DNA of 64,000 bases, from contig OZ038382.1 of NCBI GenBank assembly GCA_964036045.1, positions 88,707,795 through 88,771,794 of the forward strand, read 5' to 3'. The notes beneath the pieces were generated by a model, which made no database searches, had not been told where the DNA came from, and saw only the letters and a program-made list of their open reading frames with translations. The translations under genes and the position numbers were made by a program. This stretch comes from Eutreptiella sp. 'Long Island Sound 2002'. Taxonomy: Eukaryota > Euglenozoa > Euglenophyceae > Eutreptiales > Eutreptiaceae. Numbering within the stretch: position 1 is the first letter of the stretch; each line of letters starts with the position of its first letter. Positions 9,713 to 20,392 of this stretch are shown here, one piece after another.

Positions 9713-10860
9713 GAAGGTAACTCCGTTAAGAGTACGCCTATACTCCAAGTCCAACTGCCGAGAGCAAGGAAAGGCCTTAGTTGGGAAAAACGAAAGTGAC
9801 TACTTGGGGCGTAGATGCATCATTGATAAGTTGCGATGTGATCTTTTTTCCCAATGTTGGTAGCGCCTATACTTGTACAGCCTCAAACTCAACCGGATGG
9901 CAGTGTCTTGTTTTGCGTTGGTGGGCCTTATCCTCCCCAAAGAAGGAGCCCCATTCCTACCCACTAGTACCCAAGCCCAGACAGAACCTCACCTTTTGGT
10001 ACCCTTGGAACAACAAAGCACACAAACGGCAAAACACGGCAAGGAACTACTCGTCCCCTTTGTACCAAACACCCTAGCCTATTGTTGCAACTCTTGCCTC
10101 TTGATTAGACATGGTGTGAATTTGAAGGTAACTCCGTTAAGAGTACACCTGTACTCCAAGTCCAATCAGTAAGAGCAAAGGGCACGGAAGAACAAAGCAC
10201 ACAAACGGCAAAACACGGCAAGGAACTACTCGTCCCTCTTGTATCAAACACCCTAGCCTATTGTTGCAACTCTTGCCTCTTGATTAGACATGGCGTGAAT
10301 GTGAAGGTAACTCCGTTAAGAGTACACCTGTATCAAACACCCCAACCTATTGTTGCAACTCTTGCCTCTTGATTAGACATAGTGTGAATGTGAAGGTAAC
10401 TCCGTTAAGAGTACACCTGTACTCCAAGTCCAATCACTAAGAGCAACGGGCAGAGAAGAACAAAGCACACAAACGGCAAAACACGGCAAAGAACTACTCG
10501 TCCCTCTTGTACCAGCTCTTGCTCCCATGATTAGACATGGCGTGAATGTGAAGGTAACTCCGTTAAGAGTACACCTGTACTCCAAGTCCAATCAGTAACA
10601 GCAAAGGACACGGAAGAACAAAGCACACAAACGGCAAAAAAAGGCAAGGAACTACTCATCCCTCTTGTACCAAACACTCCACACTATTGTTGCAAGTCTT
10701 GCTCCCATGATTAGACATGGCGTGAATGTGAAGGTAACTCCGTTAAGAGTACACCTGTACTCCAAGTCCAATTAGTAAGAGCAAAGGGCACAGAAGAACA
10801 AAGCACACAAACGGCAGAACACGGCAAGGAATTACTCGTCCCTCTTGCACCAAAAGGGAC
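9713..10860 (+). repeat. Right array of the 28-bp motif within 90-180 bp tandem units
   Basis: Motif copies start near 9713, 10124, 10303, 10392, 10550 and 10730. From 9.99 kb on they lie in larger tandem units that also contain ACAAAGCACACAAACGGCAA, GGCAAGGAACTACTCGTCCC and GATTAGACATGG. Spacing between the last five copies is 179, 89, 158 and 180 bp, so one unit has been shortened. The first copy lies about 12 bp upstream of the Rep ATG and could overlap its 5' leader or promoter. Confidence 0.9.
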
Positions 10861-11862
10861 TCAAAATTTCACTTGTTTCTGTCCCACGATGGCCCATTTT
10901 TAAGGCATTTAGCGACTTTCCATGGGCCAAAACGCGTGATCTCGGGCTCAAAATGGGCTAAAAACCCTTGTTCTGAACATCCCAAATGGCCCAGGATTGC
11001 TTTCAGAAAAATGCGTTTTTGACCAAGTTTTGACCCATTTTTGGTCTTGGACCGGCCCCTTTTCAAGGCATTTTGGGATTTTCCCTGGCCCATAACGCGC
11101 CACCACGGGCTCAAAATGACCCAAAAACACTTGTTTGAGCATCCCAAGTGGTCTAGGAACAACTTTGAAAAAAGTTCTTTTTTTCGCCCCGGGGACCCCG
11201 GTGGACCCACCGTTGGCCCCAACTGTGCGCGGGCTGTGCTGCCCTCCGGCTACACGAAGTGACCACTGGTACGAGGGTGTAGGGGTCTCGTTGGGCGATT
11301 CCGAGGCCTGGAAACCACAAAAAGTGGGGGATTGCGGGAGCAATAGGTGCCCTCGGAAGTTGGTTTTGAGCCACGTAGCCCAAGATACGGCCCGTTCTTG
11401 GTTTTGGCCGTGTTGGACACAAATAACGCAGATTTAGGCCATTTTTGGCCATTTTTGGGCCGTTTCTCGGACACGTCGTGGAGCTAGAGGGCAAGAAAGG
11501 GCTCTTGTACACGGGGCAATCAACACGCACATGGAGTGTACGAACCACTTGCCGTCGTGTGCCCAGTTTGACTGAGTTTCAGGGCCGTTTTGGGCCAAAT
11601 AAGGCTGTTTTGGGCAACAAAATGCGCAGTTTTGGGAGGGCACCTCCAAACTTGGCGCCCCCGCCCCGGGGCGCCACCGGTGACTTTTTGGCTCAAAACT
11701 TGGATTTGGCAAGGCCACCACCTAGTCTCTAGGATGGCTAGAGTAGAGTAGAGCCCGGGGCGATGAGGCCGCGCAATGGCCAAAACGGAAAGGAGAAGTG
11801 CTTGTTGCTTGCTTGTTGCTTGTTGTTGCTTGTTAGCTAGATTTAAGGGGAGAGGGGTGTAG
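10861..11862 (+). mobile_element. Right part of the interrupted TIR element
   Basis: It resumes with the GGCCCATTTTTAAGGCATTT subrepeat, a second subrepeat near 11.03-11.19 kb, the CGCCCCGGGG core, a Phe/Arg-free GC-rich stretch ending GGTGACTTTTTGGCTCAAAA, a CTTGTTGCTTGTTG tract, and the terminal repeat GGGGAGAGGGGTGTAG at 11847-11862. It lacks its own left terminal repeat. This is consistent with being the other half of the element started at 1465. Confidence 0.6.
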
Positions 11863-11900
11863 TAATATATACATATATATACATATATGTATCCTCTAAT

Positions 11901-12780
11901 CTATACCCCTCTCCCGAACTCTAAGTAGCTCCAACATACGGCTCTAAGGTACGTGTGAAGGGTACAACTTGGTGCATACATGTGGTGGAAGGGGTTAAAC
12001 TGAGTCAAAACGGGCTCATAATGGCCTAAAAACACTTGTCTGAGCATCCCAAGTCGCCTAGGAACAACTTTGGAAAAAAATGATTTTTTCCGCCCCGGGG
12101 ACCCTAGGGGACCCACCGTTGGCCCCAACCGTGCGCGGGCTGGGCTGCCCTGTGGCTCCACCAAGTGACCACCGGTACGGGGGTCTAGGCGTCTCGTTGG
12201 GCGAATCTGAGGCTTGGAAACCACAAAAAGGGGGGGGGTTGCAGGTGGACTAGGTGCCCTCGGAATTCGGTTTTCTAGCCAATTGGCCCAAGATACGGCC
12301 CGTTCTTGGTTTTGGGCCTGTTTGACACAAACAACGCACATTCAGGCCATTTTTGGCCATTTTTGGGCCGTTTCTCGGACATATTGTGGAGCTCGAGGCC
12401 AAGAAAGGGCTCTTGGTCACGGGGCAATCAAGGCGCACGTGGAGTGTAGGAACCGTTTGCCTTTGTTTGGCCGTTTTGACTGGGTTGCGGGGCCGTTTCG
12501 GGCCAAAAAAAGCCTGTTTTGGGGCCCAAAACTCCGCAGTTTTTGGGAGGGCACCTCCCGACTTGGCGCCGCCGCCCCGGGGCGCCACCGGTGAGTTTTT
12601 GGCTCAAAACTTGGATTTGGGAAGGGCACCATGTAGGCTCTAGGATGGCTAGAGTACAGTAGAGCCCGGAGCGTTGAGGCGGAGCAATGGCCAAAACGGA
12701 AAGGAGAAGTGCTTGCTTGCTTGTTGCTTGTTGTTGCTTGTTGTTGCTTGTTAGCTAGATTTAAGGGGAGAGGGGTGTAG
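11901..12780 (+). mobile_element. Complete TIR element, 880 bp
   Basis: It starts CTATACCCCTCTCCC (11901-11915) and ends GGGGAGAGGGGTGTAG (12765-12780), with one mismatch between the ends. Inside are the left subterminal block (AAGGTACGTGTGAAGGGTAC), a single subrepeat, the CGCCCCGGGG core, and the CTTGTTGCTTGTTG tract before the right end. There is no coding capacity. The sequence outside both ends is TA-rich. Confidence 0.7.
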
Positions 12781-12798
12781 TAATATATATCTTCTAAT

Positions 12799-14295
12799 CT
12801 ACACCCCTCTCCCCAACTCTACGCGGCTCCACAGTATGTCTCTAAGGTACGTGCGAAGTGTACAACTTGGTGCGCACATGTGGCCACACAGAGGGGCTAA
12901 ACCGGGTCAAAACGTAGTTAAAATGGGCACAGTTCACTTGGTTGTGCACCCCAAACCGTCCAGGATAACTTTTGGAAAAACGTGTTTTTGACCCATTTTT
13001 GACCCATTTTTGGTCCCAAAACGACCCATTTTCAAGGCATTTCATGGGCTGAAAATGGGCCCATTTCACTTGTTTGAGTCTCCCAATTGGTGCAGGATCT
13101 CTGTTGGAAAAACACGGTTTTGACCCATTTTTTTAACCCATTTTTGGTCCCAAAACGGCCCGTTTTCAAGGCATTTCGGGATTTTCCATGCGCCAAAAGG
13201 CATCACCAAGGGCTCAACACGGGCCAAAAACACTTGTTTGAGCACACCAAATAGTCAAGGATCACTTTTGGAAAAATGCATTTTTGACCCATTTTTCACC
13301 CATTTTTTGTCCCAAAAGGACCCATACTTAAGGCATTTTGGCATCTCGTATTGGCCAAAACGCATCACCACGGGCTCACACTAGGCTTAAACCATGTATT
13401 TCACCATCCCGAATGGTGCACAATCACTTTTGGAACAATGCGTTTTTGACCCATTTATGAACCATTTTTGGTCCGAAAATGGCCCATTTTCAAGGTATTT
13501 TGGCTTTTTCCGTGGGCCAAAACGCGTCACCACGGACTCAAAATGGGCTAAGAACACTTGTTTGTGCATCGCACGTGGTCTGGCAACAACTTTGGAAAAA
13601 ACCTTTTTTTCGCCCCGGGGGCCGTGGTGGACCCACCGTTGGCCCCCACCGTGTGCAGCCCGGGCTGCCCTCTTTATCCACCAGCTAACCACTAGTCTCG
13701 GGGTGTAGATGTCTCGTTGGGCGATTTTGAGGCTCGAAAACCACAAAAAGTGGGGGTTTGCAGGTGCACTAGGTTCCCTCAGAGTTCTGATTTGACCCAC
13801 GTAGCCCGAGATACCGCCCGTTCTGGGCTTTGGGGCAATTTTACACAAACTGCGTGCATTCTGGGCCACGTTTAGCCATTTTTGGGCCGTTTCTTGGACA
13901 TATTGTGGAGTTGGAGGGGAGCAAAGGGCCCTTTGTCACGAGGAAGTCAATGCACACGTGTAATGTACTAACCGTTTCCATTCGTTGGTCCATTTGGACG
14001 GGGTTTCGGGGCCGTTTTGGGCCAAAAAAGGCTGGTTTGGGGCGCAAAATGCGCAGTTTTGGGAGGGCACCTCCCGACTTGGCGCGATGCCCCGCCCCGG
14101 GGCGCCACTAGTGAGTTTTTAACTCACAATTTGGATTTGGCACGGGCACTACCTGGGCTCTAGGATGGCTAGAGTAGAGTAGAGCCTGAAGCGGTGGAAC
14201 GGAGTAATGTCCAAAACGAAAAGGAGAAGTGTTGCTTGCTTGCTTGTTGCTCGCTTGCTTGCTTGTTAGCTAGATTTAAGGGGAGAGGGGTGTAG
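12799..14295 (+). mobile_element. Complete TIR element with expanded subrepeats, about 1.5 kb
   Basis: It starts CTACACCCCTCTCCCC and ends GGGAGAGGGGTGTAG (14281-14295). It differs from the 880-bp copy mainly by four to five tandem subrepeats between 12.95 and 13.6 kb, each with TTTTGACCCATTTTT. Copy-number change of the internal subrepeat therefore explains the length difference. The core and right part are collinear with the other copies. Confidence 0.7.
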
Positions 14296-15072
14296 TAATA
14301 TGATTGATCAATTGTCCTCCAGCACTGCTCCGCACAACGAAGTGTTGCGCCTGAAAGCGCCCGATTCTCCTTCCAGCATCACGGGCCCGACATGGTCTAC
14401 TGTAGACAGTTAGAGCACAGCCGGTTGGCTGCTGCGCTCCACGTATGATCATTTGAGGAAGCTACCTCGTGTTGCACGATTGTGCTTGCCCTCATACTTT
14501 GAGCCCTTGATCCTCGTAGCTACTGATGTGTACAACAATGAAAGCCTGTTGAGGTGAAGGACCCAAGCGAAGCTTACTCTGTTCTCAGTGTCACCTAAGG
14601 TGCTAGCAAAGGCTCTACTTCGGTGGATAGTGATGTTGTGCTGTGGGGCAGGGTGCTGTACCCTGTGCAATTTTGCCTTGACTTTTGTTGTGTGGGCAAC
14701 GGAGTCTCCTTTGTCGCCTTCTTTGGACACTATCATGTTGTATCCGAACAAGTGGAAGACATAGAGGGGAGGGGCATCTGTGATCATGGTGTGTGATGAT
14801 GGCTCGGCGTAGCGTGTGGGTCAAAGCGGCCTTGTTGGCTATCAGGGTCAGCATACGGGCAACTATAAAGGGGGGCGGGGTATGGGTATGGGTATGGGTA
14901 CGGGTATGGCTATGGATCTAGATGGAGCCCTTCCGCCAATGGCTCCAGGTCACTGCCGTGTGCGTGTGACTGGTCTTGTGGGGGGCATGGTGCAGGCTAT
15001 CCATGCCTAGGTGCCTGGCTGCACTGGAACGATCGCGTATGGGTACGTGCCGCCTGCAAGCGTTGCTGGACA
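14296..15072. other. No recognisable gene
   Basis: I see no protein domain or RNA gene here. A short tandem run of GGGTATG units lies at about 14.88-14.91 kb. Confidence 0.5.
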
Positions 15073-15240
15073 GCGTTGATCAGTGTGACGCGTCCGGGTG
15101 GCCTGATCATCTTCAGCTATCCTATCGATGAGTACGAGAATGGGGACCTGTGTGAGGCACACAACAGGGTACTCAATGTGGAGCTCGTGCGCTCCGAGCG
15201 TGGGCCCTACTCCCCCCCGCAAGAGGAAGAGACCACCAGC
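15073..15240 (+). other. Possible exon of a SAM-dependent methyltransferase
   Basis: The frame reads SVTRPGGLIIFSYPIDEYEN and then about 35 more residues with ordinary composition. The PGGLIIFSYP stretch looks like the strand after the conserved LKPGG turn of Rossmann-fold methyltransferases. There is no glycine-rich SAM motif nearby and no clear splice partner, so this may be chance. It lies 2.7 kb upstream of the TYW4-type Kelch exons on the same strand, but nothing ties it to them. Confidence 0.25.
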
Positions 15241-16690
15241 TGGCGGCAGACTGCTTGTGGCTTGTTGGCGTGGCTGATTTGCAAGTTGCTGACTGCTAAT
15301 TCGAGCAGCAAGGCGGGAGGGAAGGGCCCGGCATGTTGGGAGGGGAGGGTAGGGCTATGTCCTCTGTAAATTTCGTCTACTCTGCCATTGGATTCTGACC
15401 CCCCTACGTGTACGACATTCCTCCACTTGCGGACTTACAAGGCCTTGAACAGTGACCAGTTCTGCTTCTAGCTCCTCTAGTCCATTTTTACCACCAGCAG
15501 CAGCAGCAGCAACAGGCAGCAAGCGGCAGGCGGCAGCCGCCAAATCCATCAACACTATCCTGCTTGCTTGCTTGCTTACATGGTTGGTGGTTTTTGGATG
15601 AATGGCTGGTTGGTTGGCTGGGTCTTGTTGTGGCGGACTTTGGGGCGGGTTTTTGGTTTATGGCACCACTTCTCCTGGGCACACAACCCCAGGAGCAGAG
15701 GAGGCTTGCATGGATTGTATGCCCAAGCACACGATGCAAGCGGTTGTAGTCCGATTGCCCTGAGGTTCAAGGATTGTGGTGTGGGATCTGCAGGAAAGAC
15801 AAGTGTGAGGGGTAGGGGCGTTTGGAGCATGCCTCCTCAACGTAAGTAATGGCAAATTTTCCCGCCATGAAATTTTCTTTGTATGGTCACCCACACGAGC
15901 ACTTTGTACCCTGTATACATTACCCTCCTGTGGGGAAGGGCAAATAGGTGGAAAACCACCACGCCCAAATGAAGCGGGAAAACGGGTTGTACCCGCCAAC
16001 CCAATTTCTTTTTCAAGCGCTCTACGACTGTTTTGGACAATCTTAGTCCAACGGCTTGGGTCACCTTAGGGATGGTCGTGGGGTCATGTGTTCAGTAGGG
16101 GGCGTCGCTCCGCAACCATGCGAGCACCACCATGCGCAAGGCCCGGCAGCGTCTTCAGTGCCCTTGCTTGCCACGTTGTTAGCACCCTTGACGGGGGGCG
16201 TCATCGTGGGCAGGACTAGTCCCAGTGGTGGTAGGAGCGGCCCAAAATAATCGTTGAGATGGTATACTTAGTGCACCTGTCAACAGAGTGCAGACTGCAG
16301 TACTCGTGAGCCATTTTCTGAGTTTAGAGAAGCTGTGATTAGAGCTCTGACTGAAACATGATTACCCCTCGCATTCCACCCAGGCACCAGCCCTGCAGAC
16401 AGTGTCGTTTAACAAACGGGGGAAAAAGGCTATGAGGAAAATAGCAGGCGCACCTGCAAAAATTTTTTTCTAGCACAAGAGACACTGGTGCGGGGCTCCG
16501 TTTCATTGAAATAAAGAGGGCAAGAGTCAAGAGCCGGGGTACGTGGGTAGACAGTAGACAGTACACAATGGAAAAATTGGGTCCCCCATACTGGAGGGGG
16601 GGGGCCCACTTCATGATGTTGCCGATTGATGAAATAAACGAATCCGCTTCTCGCTCTCTCCTCCCTCCCCCGCACGCCATATATCACACA
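15241..16690. other. No recognisable gene; short simple repeats
   Basis: It contains (CAG)n at about 15.50 kb, (CTTG)n near 15.56-15.58 kb and a G-run near 16.6 kb. No conserved protein or RNA is visible. Confidence 0.5.
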
Positions 16691-17260
16691 TCATACACAG
16701 TATATTTTTTTGTTTATCCGTGACATTAAGGAGAGCGCTCCACCAAGGTGGGCGAGTAGGTCAATGGTTTGGGTGAGGTTATGGGTTTGCAAATAATCTC
16801 GCCAAACTTTGTTGTAGGAAGGTAAGAAGGTCTCAACCGGCTCCTCGGTATCCCAATCCTTGCTGTAACCCTCCCACCTTAAAGAGCAGTCTTTTTTTGT
16901 GTGTGCAATGCCCCAACATTTTTTTAACGTTGTAGGTGTCCTCCTCAAATTGAGAAGGGACACGCGCAACCTCCTCCGTGTATTTTAGAGGCACGGGGGA
17001 GTGGGGAGAGTGAATTGTTTTCATGAGACAGTCCACGTGGACATCAACCAATCTCCGTTGGTCCACTTGTATCACATAGAGGTCGTGCGCTCTTTTAGCC
17101 ACCACCTCATAGGGCCCATCCCAATAGGGGCAAGTCTTATCGCCAAGATTTTTACGTTGGCGACGGACCCACACGCGGTCCCCTTTTTAGAAGTTTGGCA
17201 ACATCCTTCTACGTTTGTCGTACTTTTGTTTCATCACCTCTGGCACATGAACATTGTGGG
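16691..17260 (-). pseudogene. Ty3/gypsy chromovirus Pol C-terminus: integrase tail and chromodomain
   Basis: Minus-strand reading gives VPEVMKQKYDKRRR, an in-frame TAA near 17190, then KGDRVWVRRQRKNLGDK followed by CPYWDGPYEVV, the GPY/F module of Ty3/gypsy integrases. After a linker comes a chromodomain: YNVKKMLGHC, then in a second frame SLRWEGYSKDWDTEEPVE and FLPSYNKVWRDYL. The frame changes at the poly-T run near 16.89 kb. Integrase joins cDNA ends to the target; the chromodomain guides insertion to chromatin marks. No reverse transcriptase, gag or LTRs are present, so this is an isolated 3' remnant with at least one stop and one frameshift. Confidence 0.85.
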
Positions 17261-17828
17261 CGCCGCTCTGCCCGGCTCAATTAAAAGGCCTCGGTGGGCA
17301 AAACAGCAAGGACAATGGCATTTCGTATTCCAACCCCACGCTGGGCAGCATTTTGTGAGCTCGGGTGCAAAGGACCCCGCGATACACATCACCCCACAAT
17401 ACACAACACCCTGCCATAACGCACTTCCCTTGTGACACAAATTACCACACAATGCACATCACTTCCTGATAAGCATACCCTTGCGACGGTAACGTCCTCG
17501 CAATACACATCCCCCCCAAAGTGCACATCACCCTGCCATGCACATCAGCAGTACATATTCCAATGGGACACACATACCTCCCAGAAAAATAACCCTCAAA
17601 CAATATCTCGTTTGGAAGACAAATGTCGCAAGTTACATTTCTCTCAGAATTATGTACCCTGATGCTCGTTGCTGCTGTGATGGCGCCGCTGCTGATCGCA
17701 TATAGCAAAAGTAGTTTACCCGAGCTCCAATCACGGTGCATTGCTGCCTTTTGTGACCGTTGGTCGTCACAACGTGTTTCCAGAGGCTCGACCAAAGCCA
17801 TGCGGAGCAACGAAGTCATCCTCTGCAG

Positions 17829-19071
17829 TCCAGTGACCATAGGCTCCCGGACCTTGCCCTGCCATGGGGATCTGCCGTGCCCGCGCATCTTTCACGCCGC
17901 TTGCATGCTCGGCCCCACGATGATGGTGGTATTTGGAGGGAGGACGAATCCTACGACCAGCCTCAGCGACCTTTACGTGCTGGATCTTCCAGGCAGGGCA
18001 TGGGCTTTCCTGCAGCCGATCGGTGAACGGGCGCCGATGGGGCGCTGGCGGCACACGCTGACTCAAACGGGGCCGGGAGTCGCAGTGTTATTCGGAGGGC
18101 GCACCATTACGAAAGATGGGGAGCAGACATTGAATGACGTTTGGCTGCTTCAGTACGATGGTTGTACATTCCCCAGGTCGCTTCGATAGTTGCACACATG
18201 GAGGCTTCGTAGGGAGAGGGGCGCATGCAGAGGCTGCGTGGTGCTGGGGGACGTACGGAGGCTGTGCGTGGGTCGAGGCACGTACAGAGGCTGCGTCGGT
18301 GTTTTTAGCGCAGAAGCAGAGAGTTGTGTTTTTGGCGCAGAAGCAGAGGGTTGATTGGATCTTTGCAGTGCTCCTCCGACAGTCCCCCCTTGCCCCAGAA
18401 TCTCGCACCCACCTACCGTCCTGGGCTCGTGCTGTTCCTGCTGCTCAGGTGGATGCAGCTGCAGTTGCCAGAGGGAAGCCCGGAGCCGCGTTGCTCGCAC
18501 GCTGCTGCCCAAGTGGGCGACCAACTTGTGATCCATGGGGGCCTGGACGCGCGCAGCAACCCCATGTCAGACACATGGATCCTCAGGCTGCCGCACGCGG
18601 CTGCCGGACCCGCGCAGTGGACCCGCGTTGCTGCCGCAGGGCCGACACCGCCGCCGTTGTTTGCGCACGCTGCCTTCGCGTACGCCGGCCAGTTCGTCTT
18701 GTTTGGAGGGCAGTCGAGCACAGTGTTGCCCTCGTGCAGCCCCATGTACGCCCTGTGCCCGGCCTCCCTACAATGGCGCGCCGTCGAGCTTCCGCCCCTG
18801 CCTCGCGCGCTGGTGCACGGGCAGGCGCAAGGGCAGAGGGGCGCACAGGAAACTCAGGCGTTGTTTGTCAAGCATGCAGCGGTGGTGGCAGGCCCGTACC
18901 TCCTGGTTGTTGGTGGGGGCGCGGTGTGCTTCTCCTTCGGTAGCGTGTTCAGCCCCACGTATTGCCTATGTCTGGAGCCCCCGGAAGGGGGGACCCCATC
19001 CCGCAGGCGATCGCTCTCCGCTGCAGTTGCCCTTCCCGCTTTGGATGCCCTGGAGACCGCGCGAGTGGCAG
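17829..19071 (+). CDS. Kelch beta-propeller of TYW4 type (two exons)
   Basis: Exon A (about 17829-18176) encodes CPRIFHAACMLG, MMVVFGGRTNP, LSDLYVLDL, GRWRHTLTQTG and VAVLFGGRT with NDVWLLQYDG. Splicing at CAG/GTCGC (18176) to CTGCTCAG/GTGG (18448) restores phase and gives WMQLQLPEGSPEPRCSHAA, IHGGLD, FAHAAFAYAGQFVLFGGQ and LLVVGGGAVCFSFGSVF. These are successive Kelch blades with GG doublets. The closing GGG-x2-CFSFG is a signature I associate with TYW4/LCMT2, which methylates and methoxycarbonylates the wybutosine precursor on tRNA-Phe. The upstream acceptor (CTCTGCAG, 17828) and downstream donor (GTGGCAG/GTGC, 19071) are guesses. No LCM methyltransferase domain is visible upstream; either it is further away or the gene has a plant-like Kelch-only arrangement. 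Confidence 0.7.
18177..18448 (+). other. Intron within the Kelch gene, 272 bp
   Basis: The donor GTCGCTTCG follows CAG and the acceptor is CTGCTCAG. Excision joins phase-2 ends and fuses two half-blades into a standard Kelch turn, which is why this pair was chosen over the alternative donor after TACGATG, which breaks the frame. Inside are two direct copies of GCGCAGAAGCAGAG. Confidence 0.65.
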
Positions 19072-19769
19072 GTGCTGTTTATGCCGGTTGGTACGTCTGG
19101 GTGTACGTATGTGCTCACCTTTTGAAAACAGAGTCCTCCACTCGTGTATAGGTGGTTTGGTTTTGCACTGTGCATCCCCCCGGGGTGCTGGGGCAGGTGG
19201 TTTGGTTGTCCATCCATTGGGTTGGGGGTGAAGAAGGTGGGTTCAAAAAACTGCAAGAGGTGGGGACCCCGCTCGCCTACCCCTCACAACCGGGGAAAGG
19301 GGGGGGCTGTTCCGCCAGGGCGTGTCCCCGTGCGGAAGCGGGCCTCACTGCCCTTTGAAAGCTCATGGGCAGGCTCGTCCCTCTCTTGGCCTCACATGGT
19401 TGTGTACCCCGACAATTAACGGTAAGGGACGACGTTGGGCACCCTTTGGTGACAGCAAGCCCTAAGGCACCTGTCACTAATCCAGTGGTCTGTAGCATAG
19501 TGGTCTGCTCCTGCTGTTGCCTGTCTCCTGAAGCTGGGTTGTGCCTGCAGATCTGGTCTGTTCCCAGAACTGTAACAGTACAGGGAATGATCGCATTTAT
19601 GTATTTTTTTTGTCTGTGTGTGTAATCAACTGAGAGAGGGGGCGGGAGGGGGGGAGGGAGTGTGTGTGTGCGCACACGTGCCTGACTTCCTCGTTGGCCA
19701 ATTTTCGAGGTAACACCCCCACCTCCTCGCTGCTTTGTTTGTGCGCTCTATGTGTGCACGCACGTAGTG

Positions 19770-19771
<2 letters not shown>

Positions 19772-19843
<72 letters not shown>

Positions 19844-19888
19844 CGGGTGCGGGTGCGGGTGCGGGTGTGGGTGCGGGTGTGGGTGTGT
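19772..19888 (+). repeat. (CT)n followed by (GGGTGC)n microsatellite
   Basis: About 65 bp of CT with one GT interruption runs straight into GTGTGTGCGGGTGCGGGTGC-type units. On one strand the first part is pure polypyrimidine, so it could form H-DNA. Confidence 0.95.
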
Positions 19889-20337
19889 GAAAGTGGACCA
19901 TGGGTGCAGCGGCTTGCCCTCGAGGATATGGTGATGTGCTCACCAATGACGGAGATGACCTGGGTGAACCTCGGCGGCAGCTGCTTGCTAATTGTGCACA
20001 GGTTTCTCGTCGGTTAGCATGGTGTGTTGCCGAAGATTAAAACTTCTGCCGCACCCGTCTCTTCTCTGACCTTCTGGTGCTTCCGGGTGGACAGTGTCAC
20101 AACCCTTAGAGGCTGCTTGTGTTCGTGTGTCTCACCCTGTGTGTTTGTGTGCGCGCACACACGCGCCTGTGCGCATTCCCCAAAGTCACGATGTTAGTGG
20201 GTGGGGCATTGTCACGGCGACATCATGAACGGGCTCCCACCTCTCCCTCCTCATTGAGTTCCTCGAGAACAACGGCAACTTTACCAAAGCATGGTATATT
20301 CCTGGCAATATGGACTGTTTGCCATGGGAGTGTGCGT

Positions 20338-20392
20338 ATGTGTGTGTGTGTATGTGTATGTGTATGTGCATGTGTATGTGTATGTGTCTGTC
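20338..20392 (+). repeat. GT/ATGTGT microsatellite
   Basis: Alternating GT with regular A interruptions (GTGTATGTGTATGTG). Confidence 0.9.

Larger units (their letters stand above)
1566..10757 (-). mobile_element. Helitron-like element encoding Rep-helicase and a C48 protease
   Basis: The minus strand encodes, in order, a Helitron N-terminal/Rep region, a Pif1-family helicase ending in a SAP-like motif, and a C48-type cysteine protease. The coding part (about 9.70 to 2.74 kb) lies between two arrays of the motif GAAGGTAACTCCGTTAAGAG, five copies on the left and six on the right. Canonical Helitrons insert at AT, start TC and end CTRR after a hairpin; I could not fix those ends, so the limits given are those of the outermost motif copies. 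The Rep-helicase frame is broken by TGA (7245), TAG (6987) and frameshifts between about 6.8 and 6.05 kb, so this copy is recently inactivated, not intact. Confidence 0.75.

Noticed and set aside
1566-10757. A CRISPR-like array, since a 28-bp motif is repeated eleven times
   Set aside because: Spacing varies from 54 bp to several kb, the right-hand spacers are themselves repeated, and the surroundings are eukaryotic. The copies flank a Helitron-like element instead.
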